From positions 3,100,001 to 3,164,000 of the forward strand of contig NZ_CP030261.1 of the NCBI RefSeq assembly GCF_003312915.1: a stretch of DNA of 64,000 nucleotides. The letters are read 5' to 3'. This DNA is from Flavobacterium fluviale. GTDB taxonomy: Bacteria; Bacteroidota; Bacteroidia; Flavobacteriales; Flavobacteriaceae. The notes under the pieces are model-generated. The model saw only the letters and a list, made by a program, of their open reading frames with translations. It did no database searches and was not told the DNA's origin. A program made the position numbers and the translations under genes. Positions 55,004-64,000 of this stretch are shown here, piece by piece (position 1 is the first letter of the stretch; every line of letters begins with the position of its first letter).

Positions 55004-56128
55004 ATGAAAAATATATATTCAATATTATTGCTAGTATGCGCAGTTTTCTTCGTGGGCTGTGACAACGATGACACAATGAATCATACTAATGTGAGTGCTG
55101 TAAATGCACTGTATTCACCTGCAGACAACAAATTTTTTGACCTTGGAGCCCAGAGTTCTGCCATTTTTGAATGGGAAGGAGCAAAAGCAGAAGATAATGG
55201 AGTAGTGCTTTATGATGTTGTTTTTGACAAAGAAAGCGGCGATTTTTCTAAACCAATCTACACAATCCCGTCTGATGGTAACGGATTCCAAAAAACCTTG
55301 AATATTTCTTTTACAGAATTAAACAAAATCGCTGCTTTAGCAGGAATTGAATCAGAATCTATCGGAAAATTAAAATGGACAGTTTATTCTTCAAAAGGAG
55401 TAAATGTTCAAAAATCTACAGTTTCAGGAATTTTTGAAGTACAAAGGCCCGGCGGATTCCCAACTCCTGACCAATTATTTATTACAGGAACAGGTTCTGA
55501 AAATGGAGAATCTGCTGCAGATGCACAGGCATTTAAAAAAGTGGGAGCAACTACATTCGAAATTTATACTAAGTTAAAAGCGGGAACATACAAATTCATT
55601 TCAAGGAAAAATGGTACTCCAGAAGTTTTCTACATCAATGATGCTAAATTGAAACAAGACGGAGCGACAACTTACGAAGGAGAAAGTAAAGTATACAAAA
55701 TTAAAATAGATTTTAGCGACGGTTCGACAACAATGACAGAAATCAAAAAAATCGAATTATGGTTTCCGCCGCTTAGCCAATATTTATTTGAGTACACATA
55801 TGCAGGCGGAGGAGTCTGGAAAGCAGCCAATAAAGCAATCAGTTTTAAACAAGAATCATGGGGTAGAGATGAGCGTTACAAATTTAAATTTACTGTAGTG
55901 AATGGTGCTACCACAACAGAAGAATGGTATGGCAGCATTAATGGAGACAACAGCAGACCTGATGGGGCAAATGTTGCTGCTTCATATTGGTACATGGTTC
56001 CGGTAACAAGCGATTTCTGGAATAACTGTTTCAAATTTGCTTCGGCAGTTGACAACAAAAATGTAAATGCAGAAATTAATTTTAGTGCATCGGCACCAGC
56101 TTACACACATAGTTTTACAGTTTTATAA
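55004..56128 (+). CDS. SusE/F-like surface glycan-binding lipoprotein
   Basis: Lipoprotein of 374 residues, lipobox FFVGC (C19). The N-terminal SusE-type domain (about 30-150, ALYSPADNKFFDLG) is followed by tandem beta-sandwich segments, LFITGTGSENGESAADAQ and later AGGGVWKAANKAISFKQ, with aromatic residues suited for sugar stacking. SusE/F-like proteins sit at the cell surface and retain polysaccharide. It is the third gene of the Sus unit and is followed by a hairpin, so downstream enzyme genes are partly separated from it. Confidence 0.88.
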   Translation: MKNIYSILLLVCAVFFVGCDNDDTMNHTNVSAVNALYSPADNKFFDLGAQSSAIFEWEGAKAEDNGVVLYDVVFDKESGDFSKPIYTIPSDGNGFQKTLNISFTELNKIAALAGIESESIGKLKWTVYSSKGVNVQKSTVSGIFEVQRPGGFPTPDQLFITGTGSENGESAADAQAFKKVGATTFEIYTKLKAGTYKFISRKNGTPEVFYINDAKLKQDGATTYEGESKVYKIKIDFSDGSTTMTEIKKIELWFPPLSQYLFEYTYAGGGVWKAANKAISFKQESWGRDERYKFKFTVVNGATTTEEWYGSINGDNSRPDGANVAASYWYMVPVTSDFWNNCFKFASAVDNKNVNAEINFSASAPAYTHSFTVL

Positions 56129-56140
56129 AATAACCCTTAG

Positions 56141-56177
56141 CGTCTCTTAAAAAGAGATTTTTGAGAGACGTTTTTTT
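56141..56177 (+). terminator. Terminator-like hairpin between SusE-like and GH76 genes
   Basis: Stem CGTCTCT/AGAGACG with a 16-base loop and seven T. It ends 14 bases before the GH76 ATG, so it may only reduce read-through into the enzyme genes. Confidence 0.7.
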
Positions 56178-56190
56178 AAATGAATATATT

Positions 56191-57369
56191 ATGAAAAAAT
56201 TATTTTCAATGCGCGGTATAATGATGCTCAGCGTAATAGGATTGGGGTTATTTGCCATTTCTTGTGATGATGAAGCAATTCCCCTTCGCGACCCAAATAG
56301 TACAGACGGACAGGAATTTAAATACACTTGGGCACAAACTGCCGATTCTCTGCAAAATTCAACTTACAATAATTATCTCGGTTCGAATGGCACATTTATA
56401 GAAAACAATACAGGAAAAAGTACTTTTAATTACTGGCCGAACGCCCATGTTTTGGATGTTCTTGTTGATGGTTTTTTAAGAACTGGAAATGAAAATTACA
56501 AAACAAGAATGAAGGCTTTGGTACAAGGTATAAAAGTTAAAAATGGAAATACTTACAATAATGTTTTTAATGATGATATGCTGTGGCTTGCCAATTCTTG
56601 CCTGCGTGCTTATGATGCAACAAAAGATCAAGAATATAAAGATGTGGCAGATTATTTATGGGGAAGAATAAAATTAAGCTGGAGTGATGTTTTTGGCGGT
56701 GGAATCACGTGGAAACAAGATACGCCAAGACAGAAAAACGCAGTATCAAACGGACCAGCAGTAATTCTTGCCATGAGATTGTACGAAATTGATAAAAAGG
56801 CCGATGATTTAGACTGGGCTAAGAAAATCTACGCCTGGCAGAAAAGTAATTTGGTTGATCCTGTTTCTGGAGCAGTCTGGGATAATATTTCAGAAGTAAA
56901 CGGCGTCGTTACAACCAACAAAGACTGGGTATTTACTTATAATATGGGAACTTGGATTGGAGCTGGTTTAAGATTGTACAAAGCAACAAATGAGCAGATT
57001 TATCTTGATGATGCAGTAAAATCGGGAAGGACAGTTTTAACGAGTCCAAAGTTACTTTCTGAGGGACTTTTGAGAGACGAAGGACAAGGAGACGGCGGAT
57101 TGTTTAAAGGTATTTTAATACGCTATTTTACAGAACTTACAGAGCATCCCACAATCAATTCCACAGATAAAGAAAAATTTGCCGCTTTCTTAAAATATAA
57201 TGCACAGACATTTTATAAAAAAGGAATTTTAAGACCAGCAATGCTTTCTGGAAGCAATTGGAAGACAGCACCAGCACCTGGAGCAAACACAGATCTTACA
57301 ACCCAGTTAAGCGGGTTAATGTTGATAGAAGCAGCAGCCAAGCTGGATAAAGATGGTTATTTTAATTAA
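56191..57369 (+). CDS. GH76 alpha-1,6-mannanase lipoprotein
   Basis: GH76 endo-alpha-1,6-mannanase of 393 codons, starting at ATG 56191; an in-frame TTG at 56161 lies in the hairpin and is rejected. Lipobox FAISC (C25) makes it a membrane-anchored, probably surface enzyme. The catalytic Asp pair is D128-D129 in NDDMLW, followed by DVFGGGITWKQD and NAVSNGPAVILA, all typical for the family. It cuts the backbone of yeast-type mannan after side chains have been removed, or within unbranched regions. First enzyme gene of the second block. Confidence 0.93.
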   Translation: MKKLFSMRGIMMLSVIGLGLFAISCDDEAIPLRDPNSTDGQEFKYTWAQTADSLQNSTYNNYLGSNGTFIENNTGKSTFNYWPNAHVLDVLVDGFLRTGNENYKTRMKALVQGIKVKNGNTYNNVFNDDMLWLANSCLRAYDATKDQEYKDVADYLWGRIKLSWSDVFGGGITWKQDTPRQKNAVSNGPAVILAMRLYEIDKKADDLDWAKKIYAWQKSNLVDPVSGAVWDNISEVNGVVTTNKDWVFTYNMGTWIGAGLRLYKATNEQIYLDDAVKSGRTVLTSPKLLSEGLLRDEGQGDGGLFKGILIRYFTELTEHPTINSTDKEKFAAFLKYNAQTFYKKGILRPAMLSGSNWKTAPAPGANTDLTTQLSGLMLIEAAAKLDKDGYFN

Positions 57370-57405
57370 TAAGTTTAAGTAGTTTTTGTTAGTAATGTTT
57401 GTAAT

Positions 57406-57438
57406 ACCTGAAGGTTTTAGAGCAGCCTTCAGGTTTTA
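57406..57438 (+). terminator. Terminator after the GH76 gene
   Basis: Perfect 9-base stem ACCTGAAGG/CCTTCAGGT with an 11-base loop and TTTT. It suggests that the GH2-GH92-GH125 genes have some independent expression, although no promoter for them was recognised. Confidence 0.75.
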
Positions 57439-57470
57439 TATTATTCTATTCAACCTCAAGCAATATCATA

Positions 57471-59279
57471 ATGAAAAATAAAATCGCCATACTACTTTTT
57501 CTCTTTATTGTAATAAACTGCACAGCGCAGTGGAAACCTCAAGGAGACAAAATAAAAACAAAATGGGCCGAACAAGTAGATCCTAAAAATACGCTGCCAG
57601 AGTATCCAAGACCAATAATGGAGAGAAACCAATGGCAAAACCTTAATGGTTTATGGAATTACGCAATACAGCCAGCGGGACAAACTGCACCAAAAGGATA
57701 CGATGGAAAAATATTGGTTCCCTTTGCTGTAGAATCAAGCCTTTCGGGTGTAATGAAAACGGTTGGCTCAGAAAAAGAACTTTGGTACGAGACGAATTTT
57801 ACAGTGGATAATTCGTGGAAAAATAAAGAAATTATACTGCATTTTGGTGCTGTAGACTGGAAAACAGAAGTCTACATAAACGATATAAAAATCGGTACGC
57901 ACACTGGAGGATATGTCCCTTTTAGTTTTAATATCACACCGTATTTAAAAGGCAAATCTCAGAAATTAGTTGTAAAAGTCTGGGATCCGACAAATGATGG
58001 AACCCAGCCGAGAGGTAAACAAGTTAAAAATCCAGAAAGTATCTGGTATACGCCTGTAACAGGAATCTGGCAGACGGTTTGGCTGGAACCTGTGAGTAAA
58101 AAACATTTTTCAAGTCTAAAAACTACACTAGATATTGACCGCGGAACTATAAACATAAAAGCGGACGCTGAAGGTGCTGTTTCAGGTGATATTGTTGAAG
58201 TTACGGTTTTCGACGGCACCACTGCAATTACATCAGCAAAAGCTGCGGCAGGCGAATCGCTGGATATTGGATTGAATAATCCGAAATTATGGTCGCCAGA
58301 TTCACCATTTTTGTATGATGTAAAGGTAAAATTAATTAGCGGCGGAAAAGTTACAGATGAAGTAAAAAGCTATTTTGCGATGCGCAAGATTTCTTCTAAA
58401 AGAGATGAAAACGGGATTGTCAGGATTCAGTTAAATAATAAAGATTGCTTTCAATTTGGTCCATTAGATCAAGGCTGGTGGCCGGACGGATTATATACAG
58501 CGCCGACAGATGAAGCTTTAAAATATGATATTGTTCGTACAAAAGAATTAGGTTTTAATATGATCCGAAAGCATGTCAAAGTCGAACCAGCGAGATGGTA
58601 TACGCACTGCGATAAAATGGGAATTATGGTTTGGCAGGATATGCCAAGCGGCGATGAAGGTCCGATTTGGCAGATGCACAAATACTTTGACGGTACAGAA
58701 TTGAAAAGAACTTCTCAATCTGAGGAAACTTACAAAAAGGAATGGAGAGAAATTATGGATCATCTGTATTCTTATCCGAGTATTGTAGTTTGGGTTCCGT
58801 TCAACGAAGCTTGGGGACAATTCAAAACCATAGAAATTACAGAATGGACTAAACATCACGATCCAAGTCGTTTGGTGAATTCTTCTAGTGGAGGAAATCA
58901 TTTTCAAACGGGAGATATGCTCGATATTCATCATTATCCAGGACCAGAATTAAAGTTGTATGATGCTCGCAGAATTACGGTTTTAGGAGAATATGGCGGA
59001 ATTGGTTTACCTATTGCCGGACATCTTTGGCAGGCCGATAAAAATTGGGGTTACACGCAATTCAAAAATACAGACGAAACGACCGCAAAATACAAAGAAT
59101 ATGCTGATAAATTAATAGCTCAGGCTAAAGTCGGTTTTTCTGCGGCGGTTTATACACAGACAACCGATGTTGAGGGAGAAGTAAATGGTTTTATGACATA
59201 CGATCGAAAAGTAGATAAAATGAATTTTTCTGAAGTGAATACAATCAATAAAGCCGTAATTAATTCGCTTAATAATTAA
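57471..59279 (+). CDS. GH2-family glycoside hydrolase
   Basis: Exported GH2 enzyme of 602 residues (signal peptide ending NCTA-QW; the Cys could instead be a lipid site). It has a jelly-roll sugar-binding domain (PRPIMERNQWQNLNGLWNYA, WYETNF), an Ig-like domain, and a TIM barrel with acid/base Glu in WVPFNEAWGQ and nucleophile Glu in VLGEYGG. It is shorter than classical LacZ. Activity may be beta-galactosidase, beta-mannosidase or beta-glucuronidase; in a mannan locus beta-mannosidase is tempting but unproven. The next gene begins 4 bases after its stop. Confidence 0.9.
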   Translation: MKNKIAILLFLFIVINCTAQWKPQGDKIKTKWAEQVDPKNTLPEYPRPIMERNQWQNLNGLWNYAIQPAGQTAPKGYDGKILVPFAVESSLSGVMKTVGSEKELWYETNFTVDNSWKNKEIILHFGAVDWKTEVYINDIKIGTHTGGYVPFSFNITPYLKGKSQKLVVKVWDPTNDGTQPRGKQVKNPESIWYTPVTGIWQTVWLEPVSKKHFSSLKTTLDIDRGTINIKADAEGAVSGDIVEVTVFDGTTAITSAKAAAGESLDIGLNNPKLWSPDSPFLYDVKVKLISGGKVTDEVKSYFAMRKISSKRDENGIVRIQLNNKDCFQFGPLDQGWWPDGLYTAPTDEALKYDIVRTKELGFNMIRKHVKVEPARWYTHCDKMGIMVWQDMPSGDEGPIWQMHKYFDGTELKRTSQSEETYKKEWREIMDHLYSYPSIVVWVPFNEAWGQFKTIEITEWTKHHDPSRLVNSSSGGNHFQTGDMLDIHHYPGPELKLYDARRITVLGEYGGIGLPIAGHLWQADKNWGYTQFKNTDETTAKYKEYADKLIAQAKVGFSAAVYTQTTDVEGEVNGFMTYDRKVDKMNFSEVNTINKAVINSLNN

Positions 59280-59283
59280 AGTT

Positions 59284-61578
59284 GTGATAAAAATTAAAAA
59301 CTCTATCGTCTTTGCGCTTTTTACTTTCTCTTTTGTAAGTGCTCAAAATATGCAGGTCATAACACCTCAACAGCCTATTGATTGGGTTAATCCGTTGATT
59401 GGCACAGATTCAGATTACGGAATTTCAAATGGGAATACTTATCCTGCTATTGCCATGCCGTGGGGAATGAATTTCTGGACGCCTCAAACAGGAAATATGG
59501 GCGACGGCTGGGCGTATACCTACAAATCTAACCGCATAAAAGGTTTCAAGCAGACACATCAGCCTTCACCTTGGATGAATGATTATGGGCAGTTTTCGAT
59601 TATGCCGGTTACAGGAGAACTAAAATTTAAAGAAGAAGAGAGGCAAAGCTGGTTTTCTCATAAAGCTGAAACAGTTACGCCGTATTATTACAGCGTTTAT
59701 CTTGCAGATCATAATGTTACTACCGAAATTACACCTACAGAAAGAGCGGCAAGATTTAGATTTACTTTTCCGGAAACAGATAAAGCTTATATTGTAATTG
59801 ATGCTTTTGATAAGGGTTCATACGTGAAAATCATTCCGTCTGAACGAAAAATTATTGGATACACAACTAAAAACAGCGGCGGCGTTCCAGAAAATTTTAA
59901 AAACTATTTCGTAATCATTTTTGATAAAGATTTTCAGCTAAATTCTACTTTTAATGGAGATGTTTTAGTAAATGCTTTAGAAATGAAAGCGGATCATGCC
60001 GGAGCTGTAATTGGATTTAAAACCAAAGCAGGTGAAAAAGTAAATGCTCAAGTGGCATCATCTTTTATAAGTTACGATCAAGCCGAATTAAATTTAAAAG
60101 AAATCGAAGGCAATAATTTTGATCAGCTTAAAGAAAAAGGAAAAACCATTTGGAACAAAGAATTAGGAAGAATAAAAGTCGATGGCGGAACACCAGATCA
60201 AATGGGAACTTTTTATTCTTGTTTATACAGATCATTACTTTTTCCAAGAAAATTTTATGAGTTCGATCAAAACAAAAAAGTTGTGCATTACAGTCCGTAC
60301 AACGGAAAAGTTTTACCAGGTTATATGTTTGCCGATACAGGTTTTTGGGACACTTTTAGAGCCTTGTATCCTTTTCTTAATTTAATGTATCCAGAGTTGA
60401 ATACACAAATGCAGGAAGGTTTGTCCAATGCATTCGACGAAAGCGGCTGGCTCCCAGAATGGTCAAGTCCGGGATTGCGTGATATTATGGTAGGAAATAA
60501 TTCGGCTTCGATAGTATCTGAAGCGTATTTAAAAAGCGGAAAAGTAAGGAATTATGATATAGAAAATTTATACAAAGCGCTGATTCATGGTGCAAATAAT
60601 GCAGGGCCGTTAAAAGCAGTTGGCCGGGCGGGAGCAGCTTCGTATAATACTTTGGGATATGTTCCAAATGATGAAATCAATGAAAGTGCTGCAAGAACAC
60701 TGGAATATGCATATGATGATTTTGCGATTTATCAATTAGCAAAAGCGCTGCATAAACCGCAGTCGGAAATTGATTTGTATAAAAAGAGAAGTTTCAACTA
60801 TAAGAACCTTTTCGATCCTAAATACAATTTAATGCGTCCTAAAAACAAAGATGGAAAATTTATGGAGCCGTTTGATCCTTTTCAATGGTTTAATGGATTT
60901 ACAGAAGGGAACAGCTGGCATTATTCATGGTCCGTTTTTCACGATGTTCAAGGTTTGGTTGATTTAATGGGCGGAAAGCAAGTTTTTGTTTCTCAGTTAG
61001 ATAAAGTTTTTTCTTCACCGCCCATTTTTGCCTCAAAGAATTTTACCGGCGGCGTAATTCATGAAATGAGAGAAATGCAGATTGCCAATATGGGACAATA
61101 TGCGCACGGAAATCAGCCAATTCAGCATATGATTTATTTGTATAATTATGCTGGAGAACCCTGGAAAGCGCAATATTGGGTACGTGAAACGATGAACAGA
61201 ATGTATCATGCAGCGCCAGACGGTTATTGCGGCGACGAAGATAACGGACAAACTTCTGCTTGGTATGTTTTCTCTTCGCTAGGATTTTACCCTGTAACTC
61301 CTGCTTCTGATCAATATGTCATTGGAGCACCATTATTTAAAAAAGTGACAATTGAATTGGAAAAAGGCAAAAACATAACAATTAATGCCCCGCAAAACGG
61401 CGATCAGAATCGATATATTAGAGGAATGAAAATAAATGGAAAAGCCTATACAAAAAACTGGCTGAGCCATTCTGATTTAATGAAAGGTGCGGTTTTAGAT
61501 TTTGATATGTCCTCGACACCAAATAACAATCGAGGAATTAATAAAGAAGATTTTCCATATTCTCTATCCAATGAATAA
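59284..61578 (+). CDS. GH92 alpha-mannosidase 2
   Basis: Secreted GH92 enzyme of 764 residues, GTG start at 59284 (4 bases after the GH2 stop), signal peptide ending FVSA-QN. The N-terminal domain has DWVNPLIGTDSDYGISNGNTY. The catalytic domain has FADTGFWDTFRALYPF, FTEGNSWHYSW and CGDEDNGQTSAWYVFSSLGF, including the Glu and Asp residues expected for catalysis and calcium binding. GH92 enzymes remove alpha-1,2/1,3-mannose side chains with inversion. The gene fits side-chain removal before GH76/GH125 attack. Confidence 0.95.
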   Translation: MIKIKNSIVFALFTFSFVSAQNMQVITPQQPIDWVNPLIGTDSDYGISNGNTYPAIAMPWGMNFWTPQTGNMGDGWAYTYKSNRIKGFKQTHQPSPWMNDYGQFSIMPVTGELKFKEEERQSWFSHKAETVTPYYYSVYLADHNVTTEITPTERAARFRFTFPETDKAYIVIDAFDKGSYVKIIPSERKIIGYTTKNSGGVPENFKNYFVIIFDKDFQLNSTFNGDVLVNALEMKADHAGAVIGFKTKAGEKVNAQVASSFISYDQAELNLKEIEGNNFDQLKEKGKTIWNKELGRIKVDGGTPDQMGTFYSCLYRSLLFPRKFYEFDQNKKVVHYSPYNGKVLPGYMFADTGFWDTFRALYPFLNLMYPELNTQMQEGLSNAFDESGWLPEWSSPGLRDIMVGNNSASIVSEAYLKSGKVRNYDIENLYKALIHGANNAGPLKAVGRAGAASYNTLGYVPNDEINESAARTLEYAYDDFAIYQLAKALHKPQSEIDLYKKRSFNYKNLFDPKYNLMRPKNKDGKFMEPFDPFQWFNGFTEGNSWHYSWSVFHDVQGLVDLMGGKQVFVSQLDKVFSSPPIFASKNFTGGVIHEMREMQIANMGQYAHGNQPIQHMIYLYNYAGEPWKAQYWVRETMNRMYHAAPDGYCGDEDNGQTSAWYVFSSLGFYPVTPASDQYVIGAPLFKKVTIELEKGKNITINAPQNGDQNRYIRGMKINGKAYTKNWLSHSDLMKGAVLDFDMSSTPNNNRGINKEDFPYSLSNE

Positions 61579-61617
61579 TCGAAGGTTCTGCCTTCACAAT
61601 GTTAAAAATATATAGTT

Positions 61618-63048
61618 ATGCAAAGAAGAAAGTTTATCCAGAACACAGTTTTATTTAGCAGTTTGGCCCTTATTGATCCTTTGGAAATAATTGCGGGTAC
61701 AAAAGCGGTTAAAGATTTTCCAGTTGTTAGGACTGCCAAAAACAAAAGAAATTTTGAAAGTGAGTTTATTGAAAAAACAATTGCTGAATTTCAAAAAAAT
61801 GTAAAAGATAAAGAGTTAGGATGGTTATTTAACAACTGTTTTCCAAACACACTTGATACAACTGTAACCTATTCACAAAAAAACGGACGTCCAGATACGT
61901 ATGTGATTACAGGTGATATTGATGCAATGTGGTTAAGAGACAGTTCTGCGCAGGTATGGCCGTATATGGCATTTGCAGGAAAAGATGAAAAGCTTAAAAA
62001 CCTGATTGCTGGAGTTATCAACAGACAGACAGAATATATCCTTAAAGATCCGTATGCAAACGCATTTTACAATGATCCGAATAAAAAAGGAGAGTGGACA
62101 ACAGATCATACTGATATGAAACCAGGCGTTCACGAAAGAAAATATGAAATCGATTCACTTTGCTACCCAATTAGACTGGCTTACAATTACTGGAAAAACA
62201 CCAAAGACGTTTCTCCATTTGATGAAAATTGGGTAAAAGCCATCAAAACCACTTTAAAAGTTTTTAAAGACCAGCAGCAGAAAGACGGTAAAAATCCGTA
62301 CACTTTTCAGCGAACAACACAATTTGCAACAGATACAAGACCATTAAAAGGTTACGGATATCCTGTAAAACCAGTAGGATTAGTTTGTTCTGCTTTTAGG
62401 CCAAGCGACGATGCCACGGTTTTTTCATTTCTAATTCCATCGAACTTTTTTATTGTGGCAAGTATGAATCAGGCGGCAGAAATGTTAGAAGCGATTCAAA
62501 AAGACAGCGGAACTGCAAAAGAGTTGAGGGCTTTAGCAGATGAAGTTTCAAAAGCAATTAAAGAACATGCCGTCGTAAAACATCCTAAATATGGAGATAT
62601 TTATGCCTTTGAAGTAGACGGCTTTGGAGGTCATTTATTGATGGACGATTCCAATGTGCCAAGTTTATTAAGTCTGCCCTATTTAGATGCGATAGATGTT
62701 AAAGATCCAATTTACCAAAATACCAGAAAATTTGTCCTTTCAGCAGACAATCCATTTTTCTTTAAAGGAAAAGTTGCCGAAGGAATCGGCGGTCCGCACG
62801 TAGGCATGGATATGATTTGGCCAATGTCACTTGTTATGAGAGCTTATACTACCTCTGATGCAAATGAAATAAAAGACTGCATAAGAATGCTTAAAGCCTC
62901 TCACGGCGATACTGGTTTTATGCACGAATCATTCCATAAAGATGATGCTAAGAATTTCACCAGATCTTGGTTTGCCTGGACGAACACATTGTTTGGAGAG
63001 CTTTTGTGGGATACTTACAAAACCAATCCCAAATTGCTTGAGTTATAA
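61618..63048 (+). CDS. GH125 exo-alpha-1,6-mannosidase
   Basis: GH125 enzyme (formerly DUF1237), 476 residues. The N-terminus QRRKFIQNTVLFSSLAL has a twin-arginine and a hydrophobic stretch, so Tat export is possible. Family landmarks are VITGDIDAMWLRDSSAQVWPY, the catalytic acid region in DGFGGHLLMDDSNVPSLLSLPY, and GPHVGMDMIWPMSLVMRA. It releases mannose from alpha-1,6-linked oligomers, the product of GH76. It follows GH92 2 after 39 bases; GH92 3 follows after 29. Confidence 0.95.
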   Translation: MQRRKFIQNTVLFSSLALIDPLEIIAGTKAVKDFPVVRTAKNKRNFESEFIEKTIAEFQKNVKDKELGWLFNNCFPNTLDTTVTYSQKNGRPDTYVITGDIDAMWLRDSSAQVWPYMAFAGKDEKLKNLIAGVINRQTEYILKDPYANAFYNDPNKKGEWTTDHTDMKPGVHERKYEIDSLCYPIRLAYNYWKNTKDVSPFDENWVKAIKTTLKVFKDQQQKDGKNPYTFQRTTQFATDTRPLKGYGYPVKPVGLVCSAFRPSDDATVFSFLIPSNFFIVASMNQAAEMLEAIQKDSGTAKELRALADEVSKAIKEHAVVKHPKYGDIYAFEVDGFGGHLLMDDSNVPSLLSLPYLDAIDVKDPIYQNTRKFVLSADNPFFFKGKVAEGIGGPHVGMDMIWPMSLVMRAYTTSDANEIKDCIRMLKASHGDTGFMHESFHKDDAKNFTRSWFAWTNTLFGELLWDTYKTNPKLLEL

Positions 63049-63077
63049 ATTGTAACCGATTTTAATTTTTTAAAATT

Positions 63078-64000
63078 ATGAAATTAAGAAACAAAATAAT
63101 ACTCGCCACGCTTACAGTGTCTTTCGCGAGCCTGAATACTATTGCTCAAAAATCAGGCGGTGGCCTTTCAAAAGGAAAATACACAGCGCTCGTAAATCCG
63201 TTTATTGGAACAGCTCCCTTACTGGACACCAAAATAATTGGATATACACCTCCTGCAGACATGCGTGTCTGGGCAGGTTTAGTTTTTCCAGGTTCATCTG
63301 TACCTAATGCCATGGTACAGCTGAGTCCGATGACAAAATACAGATCTGGAGCAGGTTATGAGTACGAAGATACCGAGATTTTAGGTTTCACGCATACCAA
63401 TAAAGGACATTGGAATTTGTGTCATATTCCTTTACTTCCCGTTTCAGATGGAGCTTCATTTCCATATAAATCGTCCTTCAGCCACGATCAGGAAAAGGCA
63501 AGTCCCGCATATTACGAAGTATATTTAAAAAATTATGATGTTCAGGTAAAATTAACTTCTACTTTGCGCTGTGGTATTCATGAATATACTTTCAAAAATA
63601 ACAAAGGAAGAAAAGTGCTTTTTGATCTTGGAAAAGCAAACAATAATGTAGATGATTGGAACATTAAACAAGAAGGAACAAATGAGGTAAGCGGTTTTCA
63701 AAGAACAGGCGGTGAAAAAATATATTTTTATGCAGCTTTCAGCAGTCCAATTGAAAAATTAGATATAAAAGATATTGCAAAAAGCGGTGGCTATACTTTG
63801 GTAAATATAAAAGATGGAGATTCTAAACCTGTAACCGTTAAAATTGCCCTGTCATTCGTAAGTGTTGAAAATGCGGCTGCAAACTTAAAAGCAGAAGTTG
63901 GAGATAAAACACTGGCGAAAGTTTTTGAAGAAGGAAGTACAGAATGGGAAAAACTCCTTTCTAAAATTCAGGTAAAAGGCGGAACTGACGAACAAAATGT
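63078..64000 (+). CDS. GH92 alpha-mannosidase 3, partial (runs off right edge)
   Basis: First 307 codons of a third GH92 gene, starting at ATG 63078. Signal peptide ends about TIA-QK. The N-terminal beta-sandwich domain has YTALVNPFIGTAPLLDTKIIGYTPPADMRVWAGLVFPGSSVPNAMV in order, shown by its VNPFIGTA and FPGSSVPNA motifs. The longer insert before the FPG motif distinguishes it from copies 1 and 2, suggesting another linkage preference. The catalytic domain lies beyond the window. Confidence 0.92.
   Translation, partial: MKLRNKIILATLTVSFASLNTIAQKSGGGLSKGKYTALVNPFIGTAPLLDTKIIGYTPPADMRVWAGLVFPGSSVPNAMVQLSPMTKYRSGAGYEYEDTEILGFTHTNKGHWNLCHIPLLPVSDGASFPYKSSFSHDQEKASPAYYEVYLKNYDVQVKLTSTLRCGIHEYTFKNNKGRKVLFDLGKANNNVDDWNIKQEGTNEVSGFQRTGGEKIYFYAAFSSPIEKLDIKDIAKSGGYTLVNIKDGDSKPVTVKIALSFVSVENAAANLKAEVGDKTLAKVFEEGSTEWEKLLSKIQVKGGTDEQN

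Noticed and set aside
56161..56190. Upstream in-frame TTG start for the GH76 gene
   Set aside because: It lies in the hairpin that follows the SusE-like gene; the ATG at 56191 begins a proper lipoprotein signal.
58548..58934. 128-codon open frame antisense to the GH2 gene
   Set aside because: Antisense shadow of a conserved enzyme region, with no start signal or domain.
1..64000. tRNA, rRNA, CRISPR arrays, transposase or integrase genes
   Set aside because: I looked for cloverleaf-like ends, regular short repeats with spacers and transposase motifs, and saw none.

Overview
The window looks like chromosomal DNA of a Bacteroidota bacterium, most likely Flavobacterium or a close relative. The evidence is low GC, SusC/SusD pairs with glycoside hydrolases, lipoproteins with short lipoboxes, almost no Shine-Dalgarno sequences, and many promoters of the Bacteroidota type (TTG-N19-TAnnTTTG). 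No tRNA, rRNA, CRISPR array, transposase or phage gene was found.

Layout. 1-3488 (minus): a compact kaiC-kaiB-kaiB-histidine kinase operon with a near-consensus promoter; the kinase runs off the left edge. 3763-4506: a short-chain dehydrogenase. 4507-8690: an accessory island. It holds an 888-residue peptidoglycan-degrading protein without a signal peptide, overlapped by a lipoprotein gene (a candidate secreted effector and periplasmic immunity pair). Homologous direct repeats flank it, and next to it lie an inverted pair of REP-like hairpins and a 50-bp fragment related to the effector gene. 8810-12630: universal stress protein, FabH, and a LytS/LytTR two-component pair. 12710-18364: a GNAT-like protein, an AraC regulator, a six-PAS histidine kinase with its response regulator, and a small ORF.

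18574-24547: a probable copper-acquisition cluster. It contains an OprC-like TonB-dependent receptor with CxxxM and HxM motifs, an MbnP-like lipoprotein, an MbnH-like di-haem protein, a FixH/YtkA-like lipoprotein, and two small membrane-anchored proteins whose three cysteines sit at identical positions. 24646-29851: a GH3 enzyme divergent from a BlaI/BlaR1-type pair. Three operator dyads precede blaI at exact 20-bp spacing. 29933-34605: a monooxygenase with a fused DnaJ-like zinc finger, small secreted proteins, and a DUF763 protein.

34786-64000: a large polysaccharide-utilisation region. It has SusC/D pair 1, a YheT-like hydrolase, GH31-GH92-GH43, a ROK-family protein and LacI regulator, then SusC/D/E, GH76, GH2, GH92, GH125 and a third GH92 cut by the right edge. 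GH76+GH92+GH125 points to alpha-mannan of the yeast cell-wall or high-mannose type. Four copies of a LacI-type palindrome precede the transcription units. Three of them are placed identically, overlapping the first two bases of the -7 box, which suggests that the local LacI protein coordinates the whole region.
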